The position numbers were made by a program, and so were the translations under genes. The notes below the pieces were generated by a model that had not been told where the DNA came from, did not search any database, and saw only the letters and a list, made by a program, of their open reading frames with translations. Positions 1 through 6,873 of a stretch of 17,393 nucleotides of DNA are shown piece by piece. Each line of letters opens with the position of its first letter. Position 1 is the stretch's first letter. This DNA comes from Persephonella sp. (GTDB lineage Bacteria > Aquificota > Aquificia > Aquificales > Hydrogenothermaceae): NCBI GenBank assembly GCA_027081375.1, contig JALWKR010000130.1:1-17393 (forward strand). Reading direction: 5' to 3'.

Positions 1-712
1 AAACTCAGCTCAGGAGATAGGGAATATAGTAAGTTCTATCTCTGAAGCAATAATGAATTTGGCAAAACAGCTAGAAGAAAAAGCAAAAGAAGCAATAAAT
101 GTTAAAAATTCAATGTACAAAACAGGTGAAGCTGTTAAGGAAATAAGAACCCAAGTTAAAGGTATAACAAACGCCATAACAGAGATAAACAAACTTTTAG
201 GTTCACAAGAAAAAGCACTAAAGAATGTTGAAGGTCACGTAAAAACTATAAATAGAGGAATAGGTTCTTTTAAAGTTGTATTTGGTGAACTTGAAAACAG
301 CTCTATTAATACAAGAAATGCTATTAAATCTATGGAAGATAATCTGTTTAAATTTAATATAGGTGATGGACAGATTTTTGTTGAAGGAGAAGGTCTTTTT
401 ACAGACTGGATTGCAATGCTTCCTAAAATGGTTGCTCAAAAAAGGTTTATCCCAATATATGAAACAGAGTTTTACAGATGGTTTACAACAAAGCTAAAAA
501 CAGCTATGGAAAAGTACCCTGATTTAAATGCTATCTATATAGAAATAAATCAGGATTTAGATAAACTAAACAGTCTTATGGAGTATGTAGTTAATTATGA
601 TTCTGTGGAATGCGGGGATGAAGAGTTTGAAAATACATTTAAAGAACTTAAAGAAAAAGTGATAAGCATTATAAACAAACTAAATGAAATTAAGTTTTTA
701 TATAAAGGATAG
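1..712 (+). CDS. Methyl-accepting chemotaxis-type protein, C-terminal part (5' end outside window)
   Basis: The frame is open from base 2, 17 codons upstream of the first ATG at 53, so the gene begins before the window. The visible 236 residues start with a long heptad-like helical region that resembles the C-terminal (ascending) arm of a chemoreceptor signalling hairpin: an S-A-Q-E-I-x-x-I-V-S-S-I stretch, then repeated E/K/N/I heptads. The hairpin tip itself is not in view. After about 110 residues the coiled coil gives way to a globular C-terminal domain. Its W-x(7)-K spacing and an E-T-E-F-Y-R-W-F stretch (461-484) recall the chemoreceptor zinc-binding (CZB) domain, but the His and Cys zinc ligands are absent. 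No membrane segment is visible, so a soluble receptor or a C-terminal cytoplasmic sensor is possible. No che genes are nearby. The chemoreceptor call is fairly likely; the CZB relation is tentative. Confidence 0.6.
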   Translation, partial: NSAQEIGNIVSSISEAIMNLAKQLEEKAKEAINVKNSMYKTGEAVKEIRTQVKGITNAITEINKLLGSQEKALKNVEGHVKTINRGIGSFKVVFGELENSSINTRNAIKSMEDNLFKFNIGDGQIFVEGEGLFTDWIAMLPKMVAQKRFIPIYETEFYRWFTTKLKTAMEKYPDLNAIYIEINQDLDKLNSLMEYVVNYDSVECGDEEFENTFKELKEKVISIINKLNEIKFLYKG

Positions 713-730
713 GAATTTTTTCCTATCCTT
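705..730 (+). terminator. Hairpin overlapping the stop codon of the chemoreceptor-type gene
   Basis: A perfect 11-bp inverted repeat, AAGGATAGGAA (705-715) and TTCCTATCCTT (720-730), encloses a TTTT loop. The TAG stop (710-712) lies inside the left arm. No T tract follows on either strand, so it is an imperfect intrinsic terminator. It could also protect the mRNA 3' end. It lies between this gene and the oppositely oriented 827-1612 gene, so it could act on both strands. Confidence 0.45.
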
Positions 731-826
731 CGTTAGACAGGAATAACTTTAATAGATGGGTTTTCCTATTTGCTTTTAGCAAGTAGCACTGGTATATTAA
801 ATACTGATTAAGTACAGCATTTACAT

Positions 827-1612
827 TTACTCATTTTCTTTAATGACTTTTTCAACGAAATCCACAGGAACGTTTAAAATATCTGCTATTTGTTTAGGAG
901 ACAATTTCAACTTCCGATATAAATTCCTTACATCTTCTTTTTTGGTCTCCTCCTTTCCTTTCTTAAACCCTAAATCATAAAAAGGGTCTTCTTTTGCCAT
1001 TTCCTCTGTTATAGTTAAAGGCATTTTTCTTTCCTCCATAAGCATTTTCAACTTCATCTTTAATTTAGGTCTATAGTTTAATACTATCAATAGCCTTCTA
1101 ATATAGTCTGCTCTTTGTTTTTCTGGTAGCTTTAACAGTTCTTTTGTTAATCCATATATATACCCTTCAAAATCCTCAACTTTGCATAAAACTGCAAGTA
1201 TTTTATCCTCTAAACTATCACTTTCTAAAAGCTCTTTGCATTTTATATCTTTTATATCCCTTATCTCATAGCTAAATCTCAGGTTATCTGTTTCTAAAGA
1301 GCTTGGCATGTTTGGTCTTCCATCTCCTACATATAAAACCATCTGATTAATAGGTTTATCAGGATATCTTTGTTTTAACAACAAATAATATTCAAGCATT
1401 CTAAAAGACATGTTTTTATCGTTTTGTGTTTGCAGTTCTAAATGAAAAATTGTTCCATCTTCTAACTGTAAAACTAAATCAGCTACTCTTTCTTTCGTAG
1501 AAGGGAAAGTGTTATCAAGGATTTTTTTACCTTTCTTTCTCGTTAAAATGCTTACAAACTTTTGAGGTATGTTTTGGATTATATCTCTTAATGTTTTATC
1601 AAATTTTGCCAT
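827..1612 (-). CDS. Rpn-family / PD-(D/E)XK nuclease-type transposase-like protein
   Basis: A 261-residue protein resembling the PDDEXK_2/Rpn group (COG5464-like), often annotated as 'PD-(D/E)XK nuclease family transposase'. Members of this group (E. coli RpnA-E) are endonucleases that promote RecA-independent recombination. The nuclease core is visible: R-V-A-D-L around D45, then H-L-E-L-Q with E59 and Q61, the D...E-x-Q variant of the catalytic motif, followed by a helix with R71 and paired tyrosines (M-L-E-Y-Y). The C-terminal third is Lys/Glu-rich and ends in a helix-turn-helix-like S-P-K-Q-I-A-D-I-L-N-V segment (around residues 238-248). The ATG is preceded by a modest AGGAT site. No terminal inverted repeats or target duplications were found, so it appears as a lone gene rather than a recognisable element. 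The family call is good; the biological role is unknown. Confidence 0.75.
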   Translation of the reverse strand: MAKFDKTLRDIIQNIPQKFVSILTRKKGKKILDNTFPSTKERVADLVLQLEDGTIFHLELQTQNDKNMSFRMLEYYLLLKQRYPDKPINQMVLYVGDGRPNMPSSLETDNLRFSYEIRDIKDIKCKELLESDSLEDKILAVLCKVEDFEGYIYGLTKELLKLPEKQRADYIRRLLIVLNYRPKLKMKLKMLMEERKMPLTITEEMAKEDPFYDLGFKKGKEETKKEDVRNLYRKLKLSPKQIADILNVPVDFVEKVIKENE

Positions 1613-1729
1613 TTATTTATCCTGTGAATTTTATGAGAATAGATACTTTTCTAATCGTATCATACAACCATAAACATAAATTGATAGGAATTAAAGTCAT
1701 CTAATTTTGTTGCCTTTTTATTTTTTAAG

Positions 1730-3799
1730 CTATTTGATTGGTATGGCTTTAACCTTTACAGATTTGAATCTAGATGTTTTTATAAAGCTGTCTCCTTCAT
1801 CTCCAAACAGGAAGTTTATTCTGCTTTTTGCAAAGTGAAATGTTGTGTATAGGGTGCCTTTTTTTATCTCTTTTACATATTTAATTCTTAGTGGAGAACT
1901 TTCTCCATATTTTGATTTTAAGATAACTTTCTCTGCGCTGTTTAATCTTTCCCTGTCCTCCTCGCTAGCTAAAATAATATCTTCATCTATTTTTGAGATA
2001 AGAGAAGGACAGTTTTTTGTTTGAGCTGCATTGTTATAGTGAAAGATATTTCTTCCTGTTGTTAGATAAAATCCTTCAACCTCCTTTTTTTCTAACAGTT
2101 CTTTAACCATTCCCCTTTTTTCCCACTGCTTATACACAAATCTTCCATAGCCATCTTTTGTTCTAAATTTCTCTTTATGGAGAATTGGAGTATCTTTTTC
2201 TTTTACAGGCCACTGAAGACCTTTTAGTCTGTTTTTTTTCAGCTTTTCATAGCTAGCTCCAGAAAATCTCTCGTTAGCTACAACTCTAACCTCATTCCAC
2301 ACATCTTCAGATGTTTTATAATCTGTTTTAAATCCAAATCTTTTTGCTATCTCATTTAAAACTTCCCAGTCATCTGGAAGATTGCTTTCAACAACAGGCT
2401 GGGAAAGATGAAGTCTTCTTTCTGCATTAATATAAACTCCTTCCTTCTCATATGCACTTTTTACTCCAAAGATAACATCAGCAAACTGAGTTATCTCATT
2501 AGGAAACAGCTCATTTACCACAAGAAATTCAAGCTTTTCTAATGCTTTTCTTATTTTGTTTTGGTTTGCATGAATATGGGCTATATCTTCTCCTATATTG
2601 TATATAGCTTTTATCTTCCCTTCTAAGACAGCATCTATTATCTCAGGGGTCATAAGTCCAATCTCTTTAGGCTTTTTGTAATCAGGTGCGTAGTAAGGTA
2701 AGCACCCAACATCACAGGTTCCCTGAACATTATTCTGTCCCCTTAGAGGAATAAGCCCAGCCCCTTTTTTTCCAATATTCCCAGTTAGCATAGCAAGATG
2801 GGTAATAGCCATTACACTGTAACTTCCATCAATATGCTCAGTTATTCCAAGTCCCCAAAGTATCATTGATTTTTTTATTGCATACTCCCTTGCTACCTGT
2901 TTTATCTTTTCTGTTAGGTCTTCATATCCTTTTATCTCTTTAAATAGCTCAGGATTTGCATAAGGATCAGATAGTATCCTTTCTTTATACTCTTCAAATC
3001 CTTTTGTTCTGCTTTTTATAAAATCTTCGTTGTATAGTTTTTCTTCAAGGATAACTCTTGCCATCATGTTTAAAACTAATAGGTTAGATTCAAAAGGAAT
3101 TGTTAGCTGATACTTAGCAAACTTTGATAAAAAGATTTCTCTTACATCAATAACAGCAAGACCCACTCCTTTTCTAACTACATCTAATATTCTATTTGCT
3201 ACTATTGGGTGAGCCTCTGTTGTGTTTGAACCTATAACAATAAGAAATTCAGTGTTGTATATATCGTTAAAAGGGTTTGTTGCTGCTCCTTCTCCTATGG
3301 TAGTTCTCATTCCTTTTAAAGATGGGGAATGACAAACCCTAGCACAGTTATCTATATGAGGAGAACCAATATATTCTCTTATAAACTTTTGAAATATATA
3401 ACTACTTTCACAGCTTGTTCTTGCTCCACCTATTCCTGCTATAGAGTATGGAGAGTATTCTTCTTTTATCTGCTTTAACTTCCAAGCTGTAATGTCATAG
3501 GCTAGGTTGTAATCGCATTTATAGAAATCTTTATTATAATCTTTCAGATTAGACAGTTGATTTTTTATATATTCAGGAAAAATCTCTTTATGTTTTTCAA
3601 TAAATGATTTTTTTATTCTAGCTTCTTTTATTCTGTTTGATGAGTAGAGATACTCCCAGCCTTTTCTTCCTTTTATGCACAGCTTTCCCTGACTTACTTC
3701 TCCTTCCTTTCTGGCAAAGGCTTTTTTTATTTTTCCATTTACTTCAAAGGATATGTCACAACCTACACCGCAGTAAGTACAGACAGTATCTATAACCAT
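1730..3799 (-). CDS. fdhA: Formate dehydrogenase, molybdo/tungsto-pterin catalytic subunit (FdhF/FdhA-like, Cys type)
   Basis: A 689-residue member of the molybdopterin oxidoreductase family, matching the short E. coli FdhF layout with no N-terminal [2Fe-2S] extension. The N-terminal [4Fe-4S] site is visible as C7-x2-C10-x3-C14 and C41. The active site reads C-A-R-V-C-H with C156 followed by H157; C156 sits where FdhF carries selenocysteine and is encoded by TGT. R353 in P-L-R-G-Q-N-N-V-Q-G corresponds to the conserved active-site Arg. The C-terminal cofactor-binding domain holds the T-T-G-R-N-I-F-H-Y segment. The Cys-His pair favours formate dehydrogenase over nitrate reductase. No signal peptide is seen, so a cytoplasmic enzyme is expected. 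An AGAGG site precedes the ATG. Neither an electron-transfer subunit nor fdhD or pterin genes lie in the window; the neighbour 78 bases upstream is a radical SAM gene. Confidence 0.9.
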   Translation of the reverse strand: MVIDTVCTYCGVGCDISFEVNGKIKKAFARKEGEVSQGKLCIKGRKGWEYLYSSNRIKEARIKKSFIEKHKEIFPEYIKNQLSNLKDYNKDFYKCDYNLAYDITAWKLKQIKEEYSPYSIAGIGGARTSCESSYIFQKFIREYIGSPHIDNCARVCHSPSLKGMRTTIGEGAATNPFNDIYNTEFLIVIGSNTTEAHPIVANRILDVVRKGVGLAVIDVREIFLSKFAKYQLTIPFESNLLVLNMMARVILEEKLYNEDFIKSRTKGFEEYKERILSDPYANPELFKEIKGYEDLTEKIKQVAREYAIKKSMILWGLGITEHIDGSYSVMAITHLAMLTGNIGKKGAGLIPLRGQNNVQGTCDVGCLPYYAPDYKKPKEIGLMTPEIIDAVLEGKIKAIYNIGEDIAHIHANQNKIRKALEKLEFLVVNELFPNEITQFADVIFGVKSAYEKEGVYINAERRLHLSQPVVESNLPDDWEVLNEIAKRFGFKTDYKTSEDVWNEVRVVANERFSGASYEKLKKNRLKGLQWPVKEKDTPILHKEKFRTKDGYGRFVYKQWEKRGMVKELLEKKEVEGFYLTTGRNIFHYNNAAQTKNCPSLISKIDEDIILASEEDRERLNSAEKVILKSKYGESSPLRIKYVKEIKKGTLYTTFHFAKSRINFLFGDEGDSFIKTSRFKSVKVKAIPIK

Positions 3800-3843
3800 G
3801 GGAAGCCTCTGAAAGATTTTTTGATTAAGATAGAATACTACAG

Positions 3844-3849
3844 ATTATA
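3844..3849 (-). promoter_or_regulatory. Possible -10 box for the formate dehydrogenase gene
   Basis: On the minus strand a perfect TATAAT lies about 45 bases upstream of the ATG at 3799. The expected -35 position holds only a weak T-rich sequence. With only 78 bases to the upstream radical SAM gene, read-through cotranscription is equally possible. Confidence 0.3.
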
Positions 3850-3877
3850 AATTCTCTTTTATGAACAAAAGCAGAGT

Positions 3878-4789
3878 TTATCTGTTTAGCACGTAAAAAG
3901 ACATTCCGTTTTTTTCCTCTATTTTTAAGATATCTTCTTTTAAAAGTTTCTCTAACACTTTTCTACTTTCTAGAGAAAATGTACTTTGTATATCTTCTTC
4001 TGTTAAAGGTCTTTTTGAGATAGTTTTTATAATATCTTCTTCAGACAAATCAAACTGATAGCTCTTATCATACTTTCTTTCAACAACATTAACATTAAAA
4101 TCTTTCAGAAAACCTGCTAACTGGTGAAGTTTCTCATTTGATACAGGAAATACTCTGTAAGCAGGGGGTCTGTCTACAGTCCCGAGGTCAACTCTATCTG
4201 GTTTTATCTCTTTTAGAGCCTCTACTATCTTCTTTATATTCTCAATAGAGTCATTGACATACTTAACTACTAAGATTTCTATTATTAGTTCTCCTGAAAA
4301 CTCTTTTCTAAATGCTTTCATTCCTTCTATAATCTGAGAAACTTCTATATCCTTTAATCCCCTGTCTATTTTTCTAAACGTTTTTTCTTCAGCAGCATCA
4401 AGAGAAAGTTTTACAATATCTAGTTTTGATAAAGATTTTCTTATTTCTGGATTATAAATAGTTGAACCATTAGAGAGAATTAAAAGTTTTGAGTTTCCTT
4501 TTATCTCTTTTAGCAGGTCAATAAGCTTATCAAGATAAGGATACAGTGTAGGTTCTCCATTAGCTGTTATTGTTATAACATCAGGGTAATCATTATGCTT
4601 CAGAAAGTTTTTTACTTCTTTTACTATTTCCTCAGGAGTAGGAGGATTTTCATATCTATCTACAGGTTTTGCTCTATCAAGCTCACAGTATAAACAGTCA
4701 AAATTGCACCTTTTTTTATCAGGGGATAAATCTACCCCCAAAGAAACCCCAAACCTTCTAGAGTATACAGGTCCAAAAATGTATTTCAT
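3878..4789 (-). CDS. Radical SAM protein, COG0731-type Fe-S oxidoreductase
   Basis: A 303-residue radical SAM enzyme. The N-terminus F-G-P-V-Y-S-R-R-F-G-x-S-L-G-V-D-L is typical of COG0731-like enzymes, and the [4Fe-4S]/SAM cluster motif is C28-N-F-D-C32-L-Y-C35. A G-E-P-T-L segment supplies the SAM-contacting GE motif, and a D-x-V-K-L-S-L-D-A strand lies mid-barrel. The last 70 or so residues look like a winged-helix-type domain (alternating helices, E-K-N-G-M-S-F-Y-V at the end) rather than a second Fe-S site. COG0731 includes archaeal wyosine-forming TYW1 relatives, but bacterial members such as this are mostly uncharacterised, so no substrate is assigned. An AAGGAG site lies four bases before the ATG. 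It lies just upstream of the formate dehydrogenase gene on the same strand. Confidence 0.8.
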   Translation of the reverse strand: MKYIFGPVYSRRFGVSLGVDLSPDKKRCNFDCLYCELDRAKPVDRYENPPTPEEIVKEVKNFLKHNDYPDVITITANGEPTLYPYLDKLIDLLKEIKGNSKLLILSNGSTIYNPEIRKSLSKLDIVKLSLDAAEEKTFRKIDRGLKDIEVSQIIEGMKAFRKEFSGELIIEILVVKYVNDSIENIKKIVEALKEIKPDRVDLGTVDRPPAYRVFPVSNEKLHQLAGFLKDFNVNVVERKYDKSYQFDLSEEDIIKTISKRPLTEEDIQSTFSLESRKVLEKLLKEDILKIEEKNGMSFYVLNR

Positions 4790-4826
4790 AGTTCTCCTTG
4801 GTTTCTATCAAATTTAAGTTTATTTA

Positions 4827-4854
4827 ATAATAAAAACTTATACTATTTTTGCAA
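4827..4854 (-). promoter_or_regulatory. Candidate sigma-70 promoter for the radical SAM gene
   Basis: On the minus strand, TTGCAA (4849-4854) and TATTAT (4827-4832) are separated by 16 bases and point toward the ATG at 4789. The match is moderate. It is divergent from the toxin-antitoxin promoter within the same 144-base gap (4790-4933). Confidence 0.4.
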
Positions 4855-4872
4855 TTTGAAAGTTGTATGATC

Positions 4873-4900
4873 TTGAAGAGCTAATCATGAATTATATAAT
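4873..4900 (+). promoter_or_regulatory. Candidate sigma-70 promoter for the toxin-antitoxin pair
   Basis: TTGAAG (4873-4878), 16 bases, then a perfect TATAAT (4895-4900), about 33 bases upstream of the antitoxin ATG at 4934. A GAGG site at 4921-4924 follows. No clear palindromic operator overlaps it, though such pairs are normally autorepressed. Confidence 0.55.
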
Positions 4901-4933
4901 CTAAATAATATAAAAGTTTTGAGGTTTTGAATT

Positions 4934-5188
4934 ATGAAAATAACAATGGAACTTCCTGACGATGTTCTAAATATACTAAATATACCAAAAGATAAACTTT
5001 CATCAGAACTAAAGATACAACTTGCTTTATTCTTATATGAGAAAGGAAAATTATCTTTTGGTAAAGCAAGGGAGTTATCAGGTTTAACTGTTTGGGAATT
5101 TATGGAAAAACTTAGTGAAAACAAAATTCCATTGAAATATGATGTTAAAGATTTAAAGGAAGATTTAGAAACAATTGAGGAATTATGA
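4934..5188 (+). CDS. UPF0175-family antitoxin
   Basis: An 84-residue protein matching the small UPF0175 (PF03683) family, which pairs with PIN-like toxins. Typical features are the N-terminal I-T-M-E-L-P-D-D-V strand and the helix-turn-helix-like stretch F-G-K-A-R-E-L-S-G-L-T-V-W-E-F (about residues 42-56), followed by an acidic C-terminal tail rich in Asp, Glu and Leu that would wrap the toxin. The GAGG site lies nine bases before the ATG. Its stop overlaps the next start in an ATGA arrangement, so the two genes are translationally coupled. Expected role: it neutralises the downstream toxin and represses its own promoter. Function is inferred from the family and from gene pairing. Confidence 0.8.
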   Translation: MKITMELPDDVLNILNIPKDKLSSELKIQLALFLYEKGKLSFGKARELSGLTVWEFMEKLSENKIPLKYDVKDLKEDLETIEEL

Positions 5189-5679
5189 AAAAAATAATTT
5201 GTAACGCTTCTCCCTTAATAGCTTTATCTAATATTTCCCAAATAGAATTGTTGAAAGATTTATTTCAAACAATAATTATTCCTTATGGTGTTTATCAAGA
5301 AGTTGTAGAGGAAGGAAAAAGTAGACCTGGTACTTTAGAAGTAAAAAATGCTATCAATAGTTGGATAGAAATATATAATGTAAAAAATTTAGATGAGGTC
5401 AAAGCATTAAGAACAATCTTAGACAAAGGGGAATCAGAAGTAATAGTTCTAGCACAAGAAATTAACGCTGACTTGCTTATTTTGGATAACAGAGAACCAC
5501 GTATTTTTGCAAAACAACTGGGTTTTAAAATTATAGGTACCATCGGAATTTTATTGTTGGCTTACAAAAAGGGGCTTTTGAATAATCCTTTGTTAAAAAT
5601 ATTAGAATTAAGAGAAAAAGGATTTTATATAAGTAATAAACTAATGGAAGAGATAAAAAAACAACTGCAAAGGATTTAA
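5185..5679 (+). CDS. DUF3368 PIN-like ribonuclease toxin
   Basis: A 164-residue PIN-fold protein of the DUF3368 type. The N-terminal motif is C-N-A-S-P-L-I-A-L-S, with N7 where VapC-type PIN domains have the first metal-binding Asp; this Asn is common in DUF3368 proteins. Further acidic positions are E39 in Y-Q-E-V, the G-E-S-E pair (E83/E85) and D101 in L-L-I-L-D-N-R, consistent with a divalent-metal RNase active site. The C-terminal half has the hydrophobic G-T-I-G-I-L-L-L-A strand/helix. It overlaps the antitoxin by four bases. PIN toxins cleave RNA, often tRNA or rRNA, but the target here cannot be read from sequence. The pair sits between the fdh/radical SAM genes and the frr-infB cluster, a position consistent with insertion of an accessory module. 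Confidence 0.8.
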   Translation: MKKIICNASPLIALSNISQIELLKDLFQTIIIPYGVYQEVVEEGKSRPGTLEVKNAINSWIEIYNVKNLDEVKALRTILDKGESEVIVLAQEINADLLILDNREPRIFAKQLGFKIIGTIGILLLAYKKGLLNNPLLKILELREKGFYISNKLMEEIKKQLQRI

Positions 5680-5719
5680 TCAGTTTACAAATTTAAAATC
5701 TAATCTTCTCACTTTTATC

Positions 5720-5748
5720 TAAACAGTTGTCACTATAGGTGTTATAAT
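5720..5748 (+). promoter_or_regulatory. Candidate promoter of the frr-infB cluster (extended -10)
   Basis: A perfect TATAAT (5743-5748) is preceded directly by TGT (5740-5742), an extended -10 arrangement. TAAACA at 5720-5725, a 4/6 match to TTGACA, lies 17 bases upstream. A strong AGGAGG (5775-5780) then sits five bases before the frr ATG. Confidence 0.6.
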
Positions 5749-5785
5749 TAAATATTAGCTTTATTCTATCAGATAGGAGGTTGGG

Positions 5786-6340
5786 ATGATACAGGATATA
5801 CTTAAGGACGCAGAGAAGAGAATGAAGAAGGCAGTAGAGAAGTTCAAAGAAGAGCTTACATCTTTAAGAACAGGAAGAGCATCTACAGGACTTGTTGAAA
5901 ATATAAAGGTTGAGTATTATGGGGCAGAAATGCCTTTAAAACAGATTGCTACTATATCAACTCCTGAACCTTCTCAGATTTTAATTCAAACATGGGATCA
6001 AAATGCAGTACCTGCCATAGAAAAAGCTTTGCAGGAAGCAAATCTTGGAGCTAATCCTCAAACAGAAGGTAATATTATAAGACTTATACTTCCTCCAATG
6101 ACCGAGGAAAGAAGAAGAGAACTTGTAAAAGTAGTTAGTAAAATGGCTGAAGAGGCTAGAATAGCTATCAGAAATATAAGAAGAGATGACAAAGAAGCTA
6201 TTGAAGACTTAAAAGATGAAGGTTTTTCAGAAGACGAAATCAAAAAAGCTCTCGACCAACTCCAAAAAATCACAGATAAATATATTAAACAAATCAATGA
6301 ACTAGCTGAGGCCAAAGAGAAAGAAATCTTATCTATCTAA
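5786..6340 (+). CDS. frr: Ribosome recycling factor
   Basis: 184 residues, the usual family length. It shows the diagnostic F-K-E-E-L-T-S-L-R-T-G-R-A-S near the N-terminus, the central I-x-T-P-E-P-S-Q-I domain II strand and the R-R-D-D/K-E-A-I-E-D-L-K helix near the C-terminus. With EF-G it splits post-termination ribosomes into subunits in the cytoplasm. The start is set by AGGAGG five bases upstream. In many bacteria frr follows pyrH or tsf; here it has its own promoter and heads a cluster with rimP, nusA and infB, so recycling and initiation factors are grouped. No anomalies are seen. Confidence 0.97.
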   Translation: MIQDILKDAEKRMKKAVEKFKEELTSLRTGRASTGLVENIKVEYYGAEMPLKQIATISTPEPSQILIQTWDQNAVPAIEKALQEANLGANPQTEGNIIRLILPPMTEERRRELVKVVSKMAEEARIAIRNIRRDDKEAIEDLKDEGFSEDEIKKALDQLQKITDKYIKQINELAEAKEKEILSI

Positions 6341-6344
6341 ATCT

Positions 6345-6372
6345 TTGAAAATCCTATAAACTTTTATATATT
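6345..6372 (+). promoter_or_regulatory. Possible internal promoter upstream of rimP
   Basis: TTGAAA (6345-6350), 16 bases, TATATT (6367-6372), in the 76-base frr-rimP gap. It could give the rimP-nusA-infB part separate expression. In such AT-rich sequence, chance matches are frequent. Confidence 0.35.
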
Positions 6373-6416
6373 TATCTGATGTAAAAATACGTAAATTTTT
6401 GAGGGTATTATTGGCT

Positions 6417-6860
6417 ATGGATATTGTTGAAAGAGTAAAAGAACTTCTACAACCTCTCTTAGAAGAGAGAGGCTTAAAGCTTGTGGATGTTGAGTATATA
6501 AAAGAAGGAAAACCTGTTTTAAGGATTTATATATATAACCAAGAAGGAACAAGTATAGAAGACTGTGAATGGATAAGCAGGAGAATAGGTGCTTTACTTG
6601 ATATAGAAGATTTAATACCTCATTCTTATACCCTTGAGGTGTCCTCTCCAGGATTAAATAGAAAACTTAAAAATCCTGAGGAGTATGAGATTTTTAAAGG
6701 AAGAGAGATAAAGATTGTTACAAAAGAACCTATTGAAAACAAAAATGTGTTTAAAGGCACACTTAAAGGTCTAGAAGATGAAAATGTTAAGATAGAAGAA
6801 GAAGGTTGTGAGTTAAAAATACCTTTAGAAAATGTATCAAAGGCAAACTTAGAGTTCTAA
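6417..6860 (+). CDS. rimP: Ribosome maturation factor RimP
   Basis: About 148 residues, matching the DUF150/RimP family, which assists 30S subunit maturation. Recognisable segments are G-L-K-L-V-D-V-E-Y in the N-terminal domain, C-E-W-I-S-R-R-I-G, and Y-T-L-E-V-S-S-P-G-L-N-R-K-L, the family signature, followed by a small C-terminal SH3-like domain. The start is uncertain: a GAGGG site at 6401-6405 lies five bases from an in-frame TTG at 6411 and eleven from the ATG at 6417. A further in-frame TTG at 6399 overlaps the site and is unlikely. ATG was chosen as the conservative start; TTG 6411 is a real alternative because other genes here use TTG. The order rimP-nusA-ylxR-L7Ae-infB is the standard bacterial cluster. 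Confidence 0.93.
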   Translation: MDIVERVKELLQPLLEERGLKLVDVEYIKEGKPVLRIYIYNQEGTSIEDCEWISRRIGALLDIEDLIPHSYTLEVSSPGLNRKLKNPEEYEIFKGREIKIVTKEPIENKNVFKGTLKGLEDENVKIEEEGCELKIPLENVSKANLEF

Positions 6861-6873
6861 AAGAGGTGTATAG

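Noticed and set aside
731..826. Small RNA or element end in the gap after the hairpin
   Set aside because: Only short 4-bp hairpins and AT-rich sequence are present; no convincing structure, promoter or inverted repeat matching the other flank of 827-1612.
3332..3334. In-frame TGA/selenocysteine at the formate dehydrogenase active site
   Set aside because: The codon reads TGT on the coding strand, so the enzyme is the Cys type and no Sec insertion element is needed.
4808..4859. Nested inverted repeats (TCAAATT...AATTTGA, AAGTTT...AAACTT) as an operator between the radical SAM and toxin-antitoxin genes
   Set aside because: The arms are offset asymmetrically and the sequence is AT-rich enough for chance; no strong single palindrome results.
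5727..5748. TTGTCA (5727-5732) as the -35 of the frr promoter
   Set aside because: Only 10 bases separate it from TATAAT 5743-5748, too short for sigma-70 contact; TAAACA at 5720-5725 with 17 bases is preferred.
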